From an uncultured Siphonobacter sp. (GTDB lineage: Bacteria > Bacteroidota > Bacteroidia > Cytophagales > Spirosomataceae), in NCBI GenBank assembly GCA_913774715.1, contig CAJYHS010000049.1, positions 1 to 64,000 of the forward strand: 64,000 bases of DNA. The letters are read 5' to 3'. The notes beneath the pieces were generated by a model. It had not been told where the DNA came from. It was given only the letters and a program-made list of their open reading frames with translations, and searched no databases. Position 1 is the first letter of the stretch. Each line of letters begins with the position of its first letter. Made by a program: the position numbers and the translations under genes. Positions 17,467 through 25,382 of this stretch are shown here, in pieces.

Positions 17467-17502
17467 TAGCATTATTCAAATAATAATTTGAACATAATGC
17501 TA
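17467..17502 (-). promoter_or_regulatory. AT-rich hairpin upstream of the GmhB-like gene
   Basis: TAGCATTATTCAAAT pairs with ATTTGAA plus TAATGCTA around loop AATA, with a two-base bulge. It is centred about 60 bp upstream of the start codon at 17424 and may be an operator or leader structure; nothing identifies the regulator. Confidence 0.4.
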
Positions 17503-17553
17503 ATATAGGGATTGATTGTATTTGGTTGAACTTTATTTTTAAAAAATTTTCAT

Positions 17554-17590
17554 AAAAAAAAGCCTGCCACCTTTAGAAGATAACAGGCTT
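17554..17590 (-). terminator. Terminator after the four-helix membrane protein gene
   Basis: The perfect arms AAGCCTG (17560-17566) and CAGGCTT (17584-17590) enclose a 17-base loop; on the minus strand a run of T follows. Confidence 0.75.
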
Positions 17591-17637
17591 CTGGACAGAA
17601 AATAAACGTTTTTCTAAATCTATCCGTATCTTATGAA

Positions 17638-18105
17638 CTATCCCTCATTACCAAGAGCCAGTCGATTCCAGGGAATACGACTGAGCATCAGGATTAAAGC
17701 GATGCCAAAAAAGATTAAAGAGCTTTTGTGTTTTACGGTGTCAGATGCCGCCTTTTTAGCTTTACTATAACCTACGTGTACCAAAGCAATGGCCACAATC
17801 ATGACAAAAATGTGTTCAACGGCGAAGTAACGAATGGTAGAATCTTTCATTGGATTAATCCCTTCAATCTGGAAGGCTTTAATTCCATATAAAGGACTTA
17901 ATACAAAATACAACACCAAACCTACCAGCAACTGAACATCGCAGGAAATCATAAAGAAGAGACCCGTTTTACGATCAGCATCCGTATAAAGGCTGTTCGA
18001 AGAAAGGCCACGTGCCGCCCGAACTAATGCCAAGACAGCCAGCACCAACACTACCCAACGGAGCCAGGAGTGAATGGTAAGGAAGGCGGGGTAAAGAGAT
18101 TCCAT
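17638..18105 (-). CDS. Four-helix integral membrane protein
   Basis: A 155-residue protein with four predicted transmembrane segments (about 8-30, 50-70, 92-112, 128-146) and a short soluble tail. Conserved-looking His residues lie in the first and third helices (IHSWLRW and AVEHIF, then LVHVGY), a pattern compatible with heme binding; similar Bacteroidota proteins are sometimes labelled cytochrome B. I see no decisive heme motif, so only the membrane topology is certain. It is monocistronic. Confidence 0.65.
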   Translation of the reverse strand: MESLYPAFLTIHSWLRWVVLVLAVLALVRAARGLSSNSLYTDADRKTGLFFMISCDVQLLVGLVLYFVLSPLYGIKAFQIEGINPMKDSTIRYFAVEHIFVMIVAIALVHVGYSKAKKAASDTVKHKSSLIFFGIALILMLSRIPWNRLALGNEG

Positions 18106-18239
18106 TTCGTTTGCTTCGTTAAAATTATAAGCTCATAGTAAATGTATGAGCTAAGACAGTTCATTAATGAGCAGGCAAACAAACAGCCCAACCGTTAAAT
18201 CACCAAATACCGGAAGCGATTAAAGTGAAAATTTGTTTC

Positions 18240-19346
18240 TCATCGCTCGTTCCAGAAAATGCTCAGACCGTCCTTGCCCGCTGTTATTAACTCTGGGTAA
18301 CCATCCTTATCCAGATCTCGTACTACCATGTGAATTCCGGTTCCTTTCGTTTCACCTACGGGGCCATAGGTAATAACGTTCTTTTCAAATTTATTACCGT
18401 TCCACGTGAAGTAATACATTCCGTACGAATCGGCCGCACCGGGATCGTTATCATTATGAGCCCGGTAACGCTTGCCTGTTATCAACTCCGGTTGTTGATC
18501 TCCATCGATATCCTGCCAGTGCATTTCATGGTATTGTGAATTCTCACTATCTATGGTACGCTTTTCCCAAATATGCCGATCTCCGTCCACTTTGTGTTCG
18601 TACCAGTGCAATCCGTAATCGTGAGCCTGCCCTACGATCAGATCATTTTTCCCATCACCGTTAACGTCAACTACCAGAATAGGAATACTCGCCGAACCCA
18701 GATTTAATTCCTTGTGAAAAATCCAGGGTTCAATAAAAGGCTTTGCCGGAGCTTCTAGCCAGCCGTCAGACAATACGAAATCGCCACGCCCATCACCATT
18801 CACATCTCCAAAACCTAATCCGTGCCCCTGTATGGGGTGCAGCGTATAAGCTTTGAATTTTCCTTTCTCTAAGCGATATACCCGTAAAGGGTTATTAGGC
18901 GTATTGGGTACAATTTCCAGTGTCCCATCTCCATCCACATCCCAGGCCCGGGTGGTTTCTACATTACCGCAGCTATCAATCACATGCTCGGGCCATTCTT
19001 TGGAGGAATTACCAGGATTTTCACGCCAGCGAATGGTATTTCCCCACCAGCCACCAGTGATAAAGTCTATTCGGCCATCTTTATTAACATCCAGCGGTAT
19101 GGTCGAGAAATCATCGTAATATTCTCCCTGAGCTTTTACCTCACCTATCCGATGGCGTTTCTTAAAATCCGGACCTTCGTACCACCAGGCTCCCGAAACC
19201 AAATCAGGTTTTTTATCACCATTTACATCAAATACTCCCACCGACTCATAGCGTTCATCACTGATTTTCTGCTGGCGAAATTTCCCTTTATCAGGATAGG
19301 CTACCATGACCAGTAGCATGAGTAAGCCACCATAAATGGTTTTCAT
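18240..19346 (-). CDS. VCBS/FG-GAP repeat protein
   Basis: A 368-residue secreted protein with a short signal peptide (MKTIYGGLLMLLVMVAYP) and at least seven repeats of the type DVNGDGKxDL, each an EF-hand-like calcium loop as in FG-GAP/VCBS beta-propellers (for example DVDGDGTLEI, DVNGDGRGDF, DLDKDGYPEL). Such propellers bind carbohydrate or form stand-alone surface proteins. It lies 33 bp from the GH172 gene on the same strand and is probably co-transcribed with it, which suggests a polysaccharide-related role. Confidence 0.85.
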   Translation of the reverse strand: MKTIYGGLLMLLVMVAYPDKGKFRQQKISDERYESVGVFDVNGDKKPDLVSGAWWYEGPDFKKRHRIGEVKAQGEYYDDFSTIPLDVNKDGRIDFITGGWWGNTIRWRENPGNSSKEWPEHVIDSCGNVETTRAWDVDGDGTLEIVPNTPNNPLRVYRLEKGKFKAYTLHPIQGHGLGFGDVNGDGRGDFVLSDGWLEAPAKPFIEPWIFHKELNLGSASIPILVVDVNGDGKNDLIVGQAHDYGLHWYEHKVDGDRHIWEKRTIDSENSQYHEMHWQDIDGDQQPELITGKRYRAHNDNDPGAADSYGMYYFTWNGNKFEKNVITYGPVGETKGTGIHMVVRDLDKDGYPELITAGKDGLSIFWNER

Positions 19347-19379
19347 AGTTGAATTAGTTGGTGAATCAAAACACGCTCC

Positions 19380-20534
19380 TTAGTTAACTTCCAGAACATC
19401 TTTTCCGGGAAGTACGGGGAAAGCTGCGTGTGGTTCTGTTTGATACCAAAAAATCGTACTGGCTACATCTGAACGTTGTTGCAGGTAACGTCCTTCACTT
19501 CGCCAGCCCAGATCCTGAATGGTTACTTTCACATCTTTTTCAAAACGGATAGGATCCAATAAATGCCAGCGATAGAGCCCAAATCGTTGCTGGGAGCGAT
19601 AGGTCCCATCCGGTCGTATCACCTGCGGCAAGCCTGCATAAGGGGTAGAAAATTCAACGTACTTTCCTGCCCGATCAAAATTATAACTACCACAGAAGTA
19701 GTCTTCCGTTCCCGTACCTGCAATCGTTGGGTATTCTTTATCTCCATCGATGAAAAACTTGATTTCTCCTTCCCCCCACCAGCCTGTATTATGCACACCC
19801 CAGGCCAGATAAGTACCTACATAGTGTCCTTTCCCTTTGATACCGTCAATAAGAGTAATGGCCTGTTTAGGATCATGTCTATTTGCTCTTCGGAACTGAG
19901 CATGGAAATAGGCGGCGTCTTCGGGAACCTCCGTCAGCGTATAATCAACCTGATAATACAATCGCATTTCGTGCTCATCGAGGTTTTCCATCGTAATACG
20001 GCACTTTTTTCGGAAGGGCATGGGCCAGTAACTGTTGAAAGCACTGCCGGGGTTAACGGTAATTGCCAATGAGTTGAGCGGAGCGTATTCGCCCCATCCC
20101 ATTCCAAAGAAATCTCCTACGGGAACCTCTACCGAAGGCGTTTTTTCTTCGTCCCAATAAAATCGCAGAATGCTATATCGCCAGTTACCCGTTGGCGTCA
20201 TCCAGATGTGTTGAATCTGACCCGAACCTGAAATTTCAGCCAATGTAAAGATCTGCTTAGGCTTGATTTTAACAAAAGGATTTACCTTCCAGCCCTGGCC
20301 TAAATCACGGGCTTCCCGGCGGGCATTCGCCTGATTTTCGCGATGATCGGAGGTATCAGCCCTACCGCCCCTGCCTCGTTCTCCGGTAAAATTTTCCGGA
20401 CTAATCGAACGGGTTTGGGCGTTGGAAAGACGATAAATATTGGAAAGTCCAACATCCAGCCCATTCCAGGACTTCGTTTGGGCATATGACGAAAGAAAGC
20501 CCAGCATCAGGCTTGCTAGTAATGAGTATTTCAT
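19380..20534 (-). CDS. Glycoside hydrolase family 172 (DUF2961) protein
   Basis: About 384 residues from the ATG at 20532-20534, chosen because it opens directly into a signal peptide (MKYSLLASLMLGFLSSYAQ); the frame continues 33 codons upstream. Recognisable DUF2961 blocks are FYWDEEKTPSVEVPVGDFFG, GTGTEDYFCGSYNF and RWHLLDPIRF. Characterised GH172 enzymes act on difructose anhydrides or alpha-D-arabinofuranosyl and fructofuranosyl linkages; the substrate here is unknown. It is the first gene of a likely two-gene unit with the VCBS protein. Confidence 0.88.
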   Translation of the reverse strand: MKYSLLASLMLGFLSSYAQTKSWNGLDVGLSNIYRLSNAQTRSISPENFTGERGRGGRADTSDHRENQANARREARDLGQGWKVNPFVKIKPKQIFTLAEISGSGQIQHIWMTPTGNWRYSILRFYWDEEKTPSVEVPVGDFFGMGWGEYAPLNSLAITVNPGSAFNSYWPMPFRKKCRITMENLDEHEMRLYYQVDYTLTEVPEDAAYFHAQFRRANRHDPKQAITLIDGIKGKGHYVGTYLAWGVHNTGWWGEGEIKFFIDGDKEYPTIAGTGTEDYFCGSYNFDRAGKYVEFSTPYAGLPQVIRPDGTYRSQQRFGLYRWHLLDPIRFEKDVKVTIQDLGWRSEGRYLQQRSDVASTIFWYQTEPHAAFPVLPGKDVLEVN

Positions 20535-20601
20535 AGAGTTAAGAGGTATTTCAAGGAAAGATCGGAAATCCCTGATTTTTAGCAAGGCCTGGACATAAAA
20601 A

Positions 20602-20626
20602 GAGCCACCTGCAAAACAGATGGCTC
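20602..20626 (-). terminator. Terminator after the sigma partner gene
   Basis: A 10-bp stem GAGCCACCTG/CAGATGGCTC (one mismatch), loop CAAAA, then TTTTT on the minus strand. Confidence 0.75.
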
Positions 20627-20651
20627 CCGGCAATTGGTACTAAAATCTATA

Positions 20652-22250
20652 TTAAAATTGATACAAAGCCCGAATACGTAATCCGGCAGGTGCTTTTTCC
20701 TGGCGGAACGAACAGTCTTTCAGGCTCGGAGCAATGTATGTCTCAGCCTGTACGACAAAGTGATTCCACTGCTTTTCAACGCCAAGACCCGTATTCACAT
20801 TGTTGAAAACAGACGCCTGTCGCGGTTTGGCAATGACCTGATCTCGAATAGGTTTATTATTCCATTTTTCGAGCTCAAACTGAAATTTCTCCTCTACTTT
20901 CAGATCAAACGTCGTTCCTGCCGAAGCATATAACGTCCAGCCTTTTTCTAAGGGAAAACGATAATTAACAGCTACAGGCATTCGAACCACTGCTGCTTCA
21001 GTACTAATATTCTTGATTGCATAGCTGGGCATTGGCGGGATTTCTGGACGATAGGTACGTCTGAAATCAAACTTGTTCCGATCAATGAATACTTTCTCGT
21101 TAGGGTATTTACGACCTTCAACTACGCCTTTACTCAAGCCTAGTGAAAGTCCCCAGTGCTTACCAATTGTGACGGCCGCCACCAGCGATTTACCCGTGTA
21201 ATTCTTCTCTATATCCAGCCCAGCTCCTACCCGAACATTTAGGTTGTCTTCTGTAGGCAAACGTATTTTCGGAGCTTTAGCTACTTTTTCAGTGGCCATT
21301 GTAGGGGAACTATCAGAAGCTCCCGCCGCCCAATTATAAAACTTACGTTTTACTGGGATTCTTGTAAACTGTGGAACTCCCGCCGGAAAAGCTTCAAAGG
21401 AAAGTCTGGGAGTCAACGTTTTACTTTCCATCTTTGATAGAACCTCAACCGCCGAGCGGTTTTGAGCTTCTACCAAGCTTGCATTGAGCTCTTCAGAAGA
21501 GGTTTCACCCCTAGCCCTTTTTCCGGAGCTACCTGTGTTTCTACGCGTATCTTTTAGAGTTGTAACACGTTCATTACCAAACTGACTGGAAAACGCCTCT
21601 ACGTTTTCGCGTTTCTGCAAGGGCTTAGTATTAACATCACGACTAATAGCTACGGACTCATCATTAATTCTTTCTTTCTGAGGATAACCACTTTCCCTCT
21701 GCTTAACTTTATCTTTCTGAATTATGGATGACCTTTCTTCCTGCAACGCGACAGATTCATTTTCTTCAAACGACCTGCCTGTACCTGGCTGCTTATCTTC
21801 AACCGTCTGTTTTTGTGGAGCAGTAACAGCCTGTGCTCTTTCTGCTTTCAGAGTTTCTGCTGATTGAATGGGCAGGCTTTCGGGCTGAATTATTTTCTCA
21901 ACTGAGGTATCAGGTAAAGTTGATTCATTCGAAGGAGTTTGCAGGGTATACGCTTCTGGCACTCGCGTCTGAGCCGCGGCTTGCTGTTTTACTTCCTGTT
22001 GTAACTGGGCAACTGTCTCTTTTAACTCTTTATTTTGCTGATATTGAATAATATTAGTAACAATCAGTACGGAAGCCACCAAACCGGAAGCTCCGTAACC
22101 AATCCACTTGGCCCCGGTTTTAGCCCACCAGGAGACAGGCATCTGCTGTTTGGAAAAAGCCTGGAACTTGGACCAATCCTTTTCTTCAAAAGGAGGTTCA
22201 ATTCCTTCCAACTTTCGTCGGACGGCTTCATTGAAACGATCCGTTTTCAT
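20652..22250 (-). CDS. Membrane partner of the ECF sigma factor, putative anti-sigma
   Basis: A 532-residue protein. The cytoplasmic N-terminus (about 1-42, FNEAVRRKLEGIEPPFEEKDW) precedes one transmembrane helix (about 49-66), a Gln-rich coiled coil (about 68-95), a long Ser/Thr/Glu-rich linker and a C-terminal region of amphipathic strands ending YQF like an outer membrane barrel. Its start overlaps the sigma gene stop by four bases (ATGA), so translation is probably coupled. The arrangement fits a sigma regulator that spans the envelope; direct anti-sigma activity is inference. Confidence 0.65.
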   Translation of the reverse strand: MKTDRFNEAVRRKLEGIEPPFEEKDWSKFQAFSKQQMPVSWWAKTGAKWIGYGASGLVASVLIVTNIIQYQQNKELKETVAQLQQEVKQQAAAQTRVPEAYTLQTPSNESTLPDTSVEKIIQPESLPIQSAETLKAERAQAVTAPQKQTVEDKQPGTGRSFEENESVALQEERSSIIQKDKVKQRESGYPQKERINDESVAISRDVNTKPLQKRENVEAFSSQFGNERVTTLKDTRRNTGSSGKRARGETSSEELNASLVEAQNRSAVEVLSKMESKTLTPRLSFEAFPAGVPQFTRIPVKRKFYNWAAGASDSSPTMATEKVAKAPKIRLPTEDNLNVRVGAGLDIEKNYTGKSLVAAVTIGKHWGLSLGLSKGVVEGRKYPNEKVFIDRNKFDFRRTYRPEIPPMPSYAIKNISTEAAVVRMPVAVNYRFPLEKGWTLYASAGTTFDLKVEEKFQFELEKWNNKPIRDQVIAKPRQASVFNNVNTGLGVEKQWNHFVVQAETYIAPSLKDCSFRQEKAPAGLRIRALYQF

Positions 22251-22846
22251 TGCAAAGATGTATTCCCCCAGTTTTTTTGTACCACATCAGGATAGGATTC
22301 CATAATCATCTGCTGAAGAATCACGCGGGCTCGGGCAAAATGCGAGCGTACGGTTCCTTCCTTTACATTCAACTGGTCAGCAATTTCCCTTAATTGATAG
22401 CCATCTACCACGTGCATGAGAAAGATAGATCGGTAAATCGGACGTAATTGCTGCACCAATTCTAATATTTCTTCTGCGGCTATCTGATCTACAATTCCTT
22501 CATCCAAAGCCGGTTCGGCTATGGCTTCAAAGCCAATCTCACTATGAAACTTCTGATTCTTACGGAAATGGCTAATCGCAGAGTTAACCATGATGGTACG
22601 TAACCAGGCCTTGAAAGGTAATTGTGTATCGTAGTTATGCAGATTTTTAAATACTTTAAAGAAACCTTCATTTAATATCTCTTCCGCCTCTTCCACATTT
22701 GAGGAATACCTCAGACAAACACTTTTAGCATAACTGAAAAACTGCTGGAAAAGCACCCGCTGGGCCCGCTGGTCTTCCAACAAGCAGGCCTTAATGACCC
22801 CTTCGAGGTCATCATCAGAAAAGGATGATTTCTTCCGGAAAAACAA
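22247..22846 (-). CDS. ECF RNA polymerase sigma factor
   Basis: A 199-residue sigma-70 family factor. Region 2 is about 25-95 (YDTQLPFKAWLRTIMVNSAI covers 2.3-2.4) and region 4 about 135-185, with a helix-turn-helix in GYQLREIADQLNVKEGTVRS. There is no region 1.1 or 3, as in ECF factors. No ATG is available; the start is TTG at 22846 (an ATT codon lies just upstream). It overlaps the downstream membrane gene by four bases, which probably encodes its regulator. Confidence 0.92.
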   Translation of the reverse strand: MFFRKKSSFSDDDLEGVIKACLLEDQRAQRVLFQQFFSYAKSVCLRYSSNVEEAEEILNEGFFKVFKNLHNYDTQLPFKAWLRTIMVNSAISHFRKNQKFHSEIGFEAIAEPALDEGIVDQIAAEEILELVQQLRPIYRSIFLMHVVDGYQLREIADQLNVKEGTVRSHFARARVILQQMIMESYPDVVQKNWGNTSLQ

Positions 22847-23106
22847 AATGATCGTGGTTAAGGTCCTTTACTATCCCTTTACGCTGAAGTAATAAGACGC
22901 GTTGCAGACGGTTCTAAAAAATTTCCTCTTTACCTGAAGAATCTTTTCCTATCTAACTACTGGGCCGCTAATATAACTGATTTACAGAGCATTACTATCT
23001 TAACTGGTTTAATATTCATTAAAAAAATAACTCTCCTTTCTAAATCTGCAACGCGGTTCTAGGATGTTGCGTATTGCCTATCAAACACATTTCACCCCTT
23101 TTCCTT

Positions 23107-23712
23107 ATGAAGAATTACTGGATTGCTTTCCTGTTACTAGTGGGCACTTGCTTACTAAGCTGTAACCGAGAGGATGTCACAGCCTCTGACTCTACGGAAG
23201 AAGCAGCGGAAGTCCTGACGCTCTCTGCGGCCCGGGTAGCCGTAGCCTCGGACTCAGTTACTAAACAGAATTGTAAAGGTAAGCTGACGGCCGTTGAAAT
23301 TTCGGCCCTTCCATCAGCTGTCACTACGTACATTCAGCAGACCTACCCTACATCAACCATTAAGCTGGCTTCCGCGGATGAGAAAGGGAATCTGATTGTA
23401 GGCATTATCGTTGACGATCAGCCCAAAGCATTGCTCTTTACTGCGGCTGGAACTTTCGTTCAGGAATTAAGTCATTACCAGAAAAAAGCGAAACTTACTG
23501 AAGTAGCTCTTACTGATTTACCCGCTACCATTACCGCTTATATCACCACCAATTACTCCGAAGCAACAATTCAGAAAGCGGGTAAAAATGCCGATGGAGT
23601 CTATTTCGTAGCGATTAAAACTGGTGATTCCATCAAAGTATTACGCTTTGATGCAACCGGCACTTTCGTAGAAGAACTCACGAAAGAAGCTCGTTCAAAA
23701 AAACGTCATTAA
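23107..23712 (+). CDS. Lipoprotein with two PepSY-like repeats
   Basis: A 201-residue protein from ATG 23107; the start is chosen because the signal MKNYWIAFLLLVGTCLLSC directly follows, with lipobox LLSC. The mature part has two homologous units of about 65 residues: each has a helix with LPSAVTTYIQQTYP or LPATITAYITTNYS, then two strands ending FxxxGTFVxELxxxxKK. This is the PepSY-like (BLIP-like) fold common in Bacteroidota lipoproteins. The function is unknown. It lies divergent from the sigma gene across a 260-bp gap and may be controlled by it. Confidence 0.75.
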   Translation: MKNYWIAFLLLVGTCLLSCNREDVTASDSTEEAAEVLTLSAARVAVASDSVTKQNCKGKLTAVEISALPSAVTTYIQQTYPTSTIKLASADEKGNLIVGIIVDDQPKALLFTAAGTFVQELSHYQKKAKLTEVALTDLPATITAYITTNYSEATIQKAGKNADGVYFVAIKTGDSIKVLRFDATGTFVEELTKEARSKKRH

Positions 23713-23770
23713 TCCTTTCGGATCAATACACTATTGGCATTTTCATTCACGCATAACCCCTCCGCTCCAG

Positions 23771-23923
23771 ATGGAAACATTACTAAAAAGCAAACCAAAG
23801 GCGACTCAAGACCAGACTCAGAACTGGAAGGAAGCCGAAAAGTCAACCCTGTCCCTTTCGGAGTGGCTGATTGAAATTTTAGTAATGAGCATGACTATCC
23901 TCATCGCTTATGCCATTCTTTAG
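23771..23923 (+). CDS. Small single-pass membrane protein, 50 residues
   Basis: ATG 23771 to TAG 23921-23923. The first 30 residues are hydrophilic and lysine/glutamine-rich (KSKPKATQDQTQNWKEAEK), then a hydrophobic helix (LSEWLIEILVMSMTILIAYA) ends the protein. It lies 58 bp after the PepSY lipoprotein and ends just before a clear terminator, so the two may be one transcript. No family is recognised. A function in the envelope is inference. Confidence 0.55.
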   Translation: METLLKSKPKATQDQTQNWKEAEKSTLSLSEWLIEILVMSMTILIAYAIL

Positions 23924-23947
23924 AGCGGTGGAGCCTACCAAAGAAGG

Positions 23948-23983
23948 AAACCCCACGCTCCTAAAAGGAATGTGGGGTTTTGC
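23948..23983 (+). terminator. Terminator after the small membrane protein
   Basis: The perfect arms AAACCCCAC (23948-23956) and GTGGGGTTT (23972-23980) are followed by T residues. Confidence 0.8.
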
Positions 23984-23993
23984 TAGATAATGT

Positions 23994-24059
23994 GACTCCA
24001 CCGCCTTGGTGTCACGCTACTGAATTTGCATAAGACTCAAGTCGCCACTTGTGCCTTAT
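23994..24059. other. Two adjacent hairpins in a gene-free stretch
   Basis: The first is TGACTCCACC/GGTGTCA around GCCTT (with a bulge). The second is ATAAGACTCAAGT (24030-24042) against ACTTGTGCCTTAT (24047-24059), 11 of 13 paired, loop CGCC. Neither is followed by a T run on either strand. No gene is seen in 23984-24167. They could be a small RNA, or the 3' end of the oxidoreductase transcript. Confidence 0.35.
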
Positions 24060-24167
24060 TGATGATTTAAAAGTAACGTGATTTCAGAGGTTTGACTGAC
24101 TTCTTCGACGGAATGTACATTTCAGCCTTTGACTGGATTATATCGTCAGATTTACCGTTTTAACTTA

Positions 24168-24812
24168 CTAGTATCCAACGGTAAAACGTTTTTGTGCAAA
24201 TTGAGGGGTTTCCAGTTCATCCACGATAGCCACGGCCAGATCCGCTACCGAAATACGGCTCTTACCATTTTCATCGAAAACCGGGCTCTCCAGCTCTGTA
24301 CGATACTGACCCGTACGCTCTCCAGGAGCCAGTTCGATAGCAGGACTTAAGAATGTCCAGTCGATCGTTGTCTCTTTTTTAATGACATTCAGGAAATCAC
24401 GGGCGGATGTAGCTCCGGCTTTCCATTCCGCTGGAAATTGAGGTGTATCTACTAATTGTACTCCGGGTGCAGCGTATAAACTTCCAGCACCTCCTACGAC
24501 GATCAAACGCGAAACGCCTGCTTCTTTCGTTCCATCCAGAATCGCCTGTGAACCTTTGAGAAAATCATCGTACAGATTTGGGTTGGTCCAGCCAGCGTTG
24601 TAAGAACTAACTACGGCATCGTGGCCTGCTACCAGTGCTTTTACTTCTTCTTTACTCTGAACATCCCCCGCTTTCACCGTCAAAAATTCAGACGTATTCG
24701 TGATCTTATCGGTATTGCGAGCAATGGCGGTTACTTCATGACCGCGGTTTAAGGCTTCGTTTAATACGGCCGTTCCTACAAATCCAGTAGCTCCGATCAG
24801 TGCGATTTTCAT
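24168..24812 (-). CDS. NAD(P)-binding NmrA-like oxidoreductase
   Basis: A 214-residue atypical short-chain dehydrogenase. The nucleotide-binding motif is ALIGATGFVGTAVL (3-16), followed by GHEVTAIARN and a central VVGGAGSLY. It resembles YwnB/azoreductase-like NAD(P)H-binding proteins that use NADPH to reduce quinone-type substrates or sense redox state. It is divergent from an HxlR regulator across about 100 bp, a standard arrangement in which the regulator represses the reductase in response to electrophiles or redox stress. Confidence 0.88.
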   Translation of the reverse strand: MKIALIGATGFVGTAVLNEALNRGHEVTAIARNTDKITNTSEFLTVKAGDVQSKEEVKALVAGHDAVVSSYNAGWTNPNLYDDFLKGSQAILDGTKEAGVSRLIVVGGAGSLYAAPGVQLVDTPQFPAEWKAGATSARDFLNVIKKETTIDWTFLSPAIELAPGERTGQYRTELESPVFDENGKSRISVADLAVAIVDELETPQFAQKRFTVGY

Positions 24813-24911
24813 AATATTAGTTATTTTTGTTTCCTTGGTTACTTTTAATAACTCAAAAGTAAATCAATGGTTTAAGTCCTACAAGAAGGCATTTTTCAAT
24901 AACTAAGGCAC

Positions 24912-25328
24912 ATGAAAGTAACTATTGCTGATACTCAGGAAAATCCAGTTCAGAAAAAGATAGAAAAAATTTTCAGTAACACTGATGGACTTGGCGTTTG
25001 TCCTGTTCGAGGCATTCTCGACCGAATTGGAGATAAATGGTCGTTCCTGACTATCATTCATTTAGGTAATGCCGGGACACTCCGTTTCAATGAATTAAAA
25101 CATCAGATTGGTGACGTTTCCCAGCGAATGCTGACCGTTACTTTAAGAAGTCTGGAAGAGGATGGGCTCGTTCAGCGGCACATCTATGCTGAAGTACCCC
25201 CTCGGGTAGAATATCAGTTAACGGCTTTGGGTGAAAGTTTACTCCTGCGAATGATTGAACTAGCCGAATGGGCGAATATGTATAAGGCGGAAATTGTGAA
25301 GGCCCGGCAGAAGTATTCTGAGAACTAG
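24912..25328 (+). CDS. HxlR-family transcriptional regulator
   Basis: A 138-residue winged helix-turn-helix regulator. CPVRGILDRIGDKWSFLTI (about 32-50) is the HxlR signature including the conserved redox-sensitive Cys before the helix; FNELKHQIGDVSQRML is the recognition region and EVPPRVEYQLT the wing. Members of this family (for example YodB, HypR) sense quinones or disulfide stress through this Cys. It is divergent from the NmrA-like reductase, its probable target. It is followed by a terminator shared with uvrB. Confidence 0.92.
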   Translation: MKVTIADTQENPVQKKIEKIFSNTDGLGVCPVRGILDRIGDKWSFLTIIHLGNAGTLRFNELKHQIGDVSQRMLTVTLRSLEEDGLVQRHIYAEVPPRVEYQLTALGESLLLRMIELAEWANMYKAEIVKARQKYSEN

Positions 25329-25336
25329 TTTAAGAA

Positions 25337-25369
25337 AACTTCCCGAAAGTTTGAAACTTTCGGGAAGTT
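25337..25369. terminator. Bidirectional terminator, HxlR regulator / uvrB
   Basis: The 16-base arms AACTTCCCGAAAGTTT and AAACTTTCGGGAAGTT are perfectly complementary and separated by one base; the innermost pairs must open to form the loop. Confidence 0.8.
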
Positions 25370-25382
25370 AAAATTGAACTAT

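Noticed and set aside
19563-20072. A 169-residue + strand frame opposite the GH172 gene
   Set aside because: It is antisense to recognisable GH172 motifs and has no signal or domain of its own.
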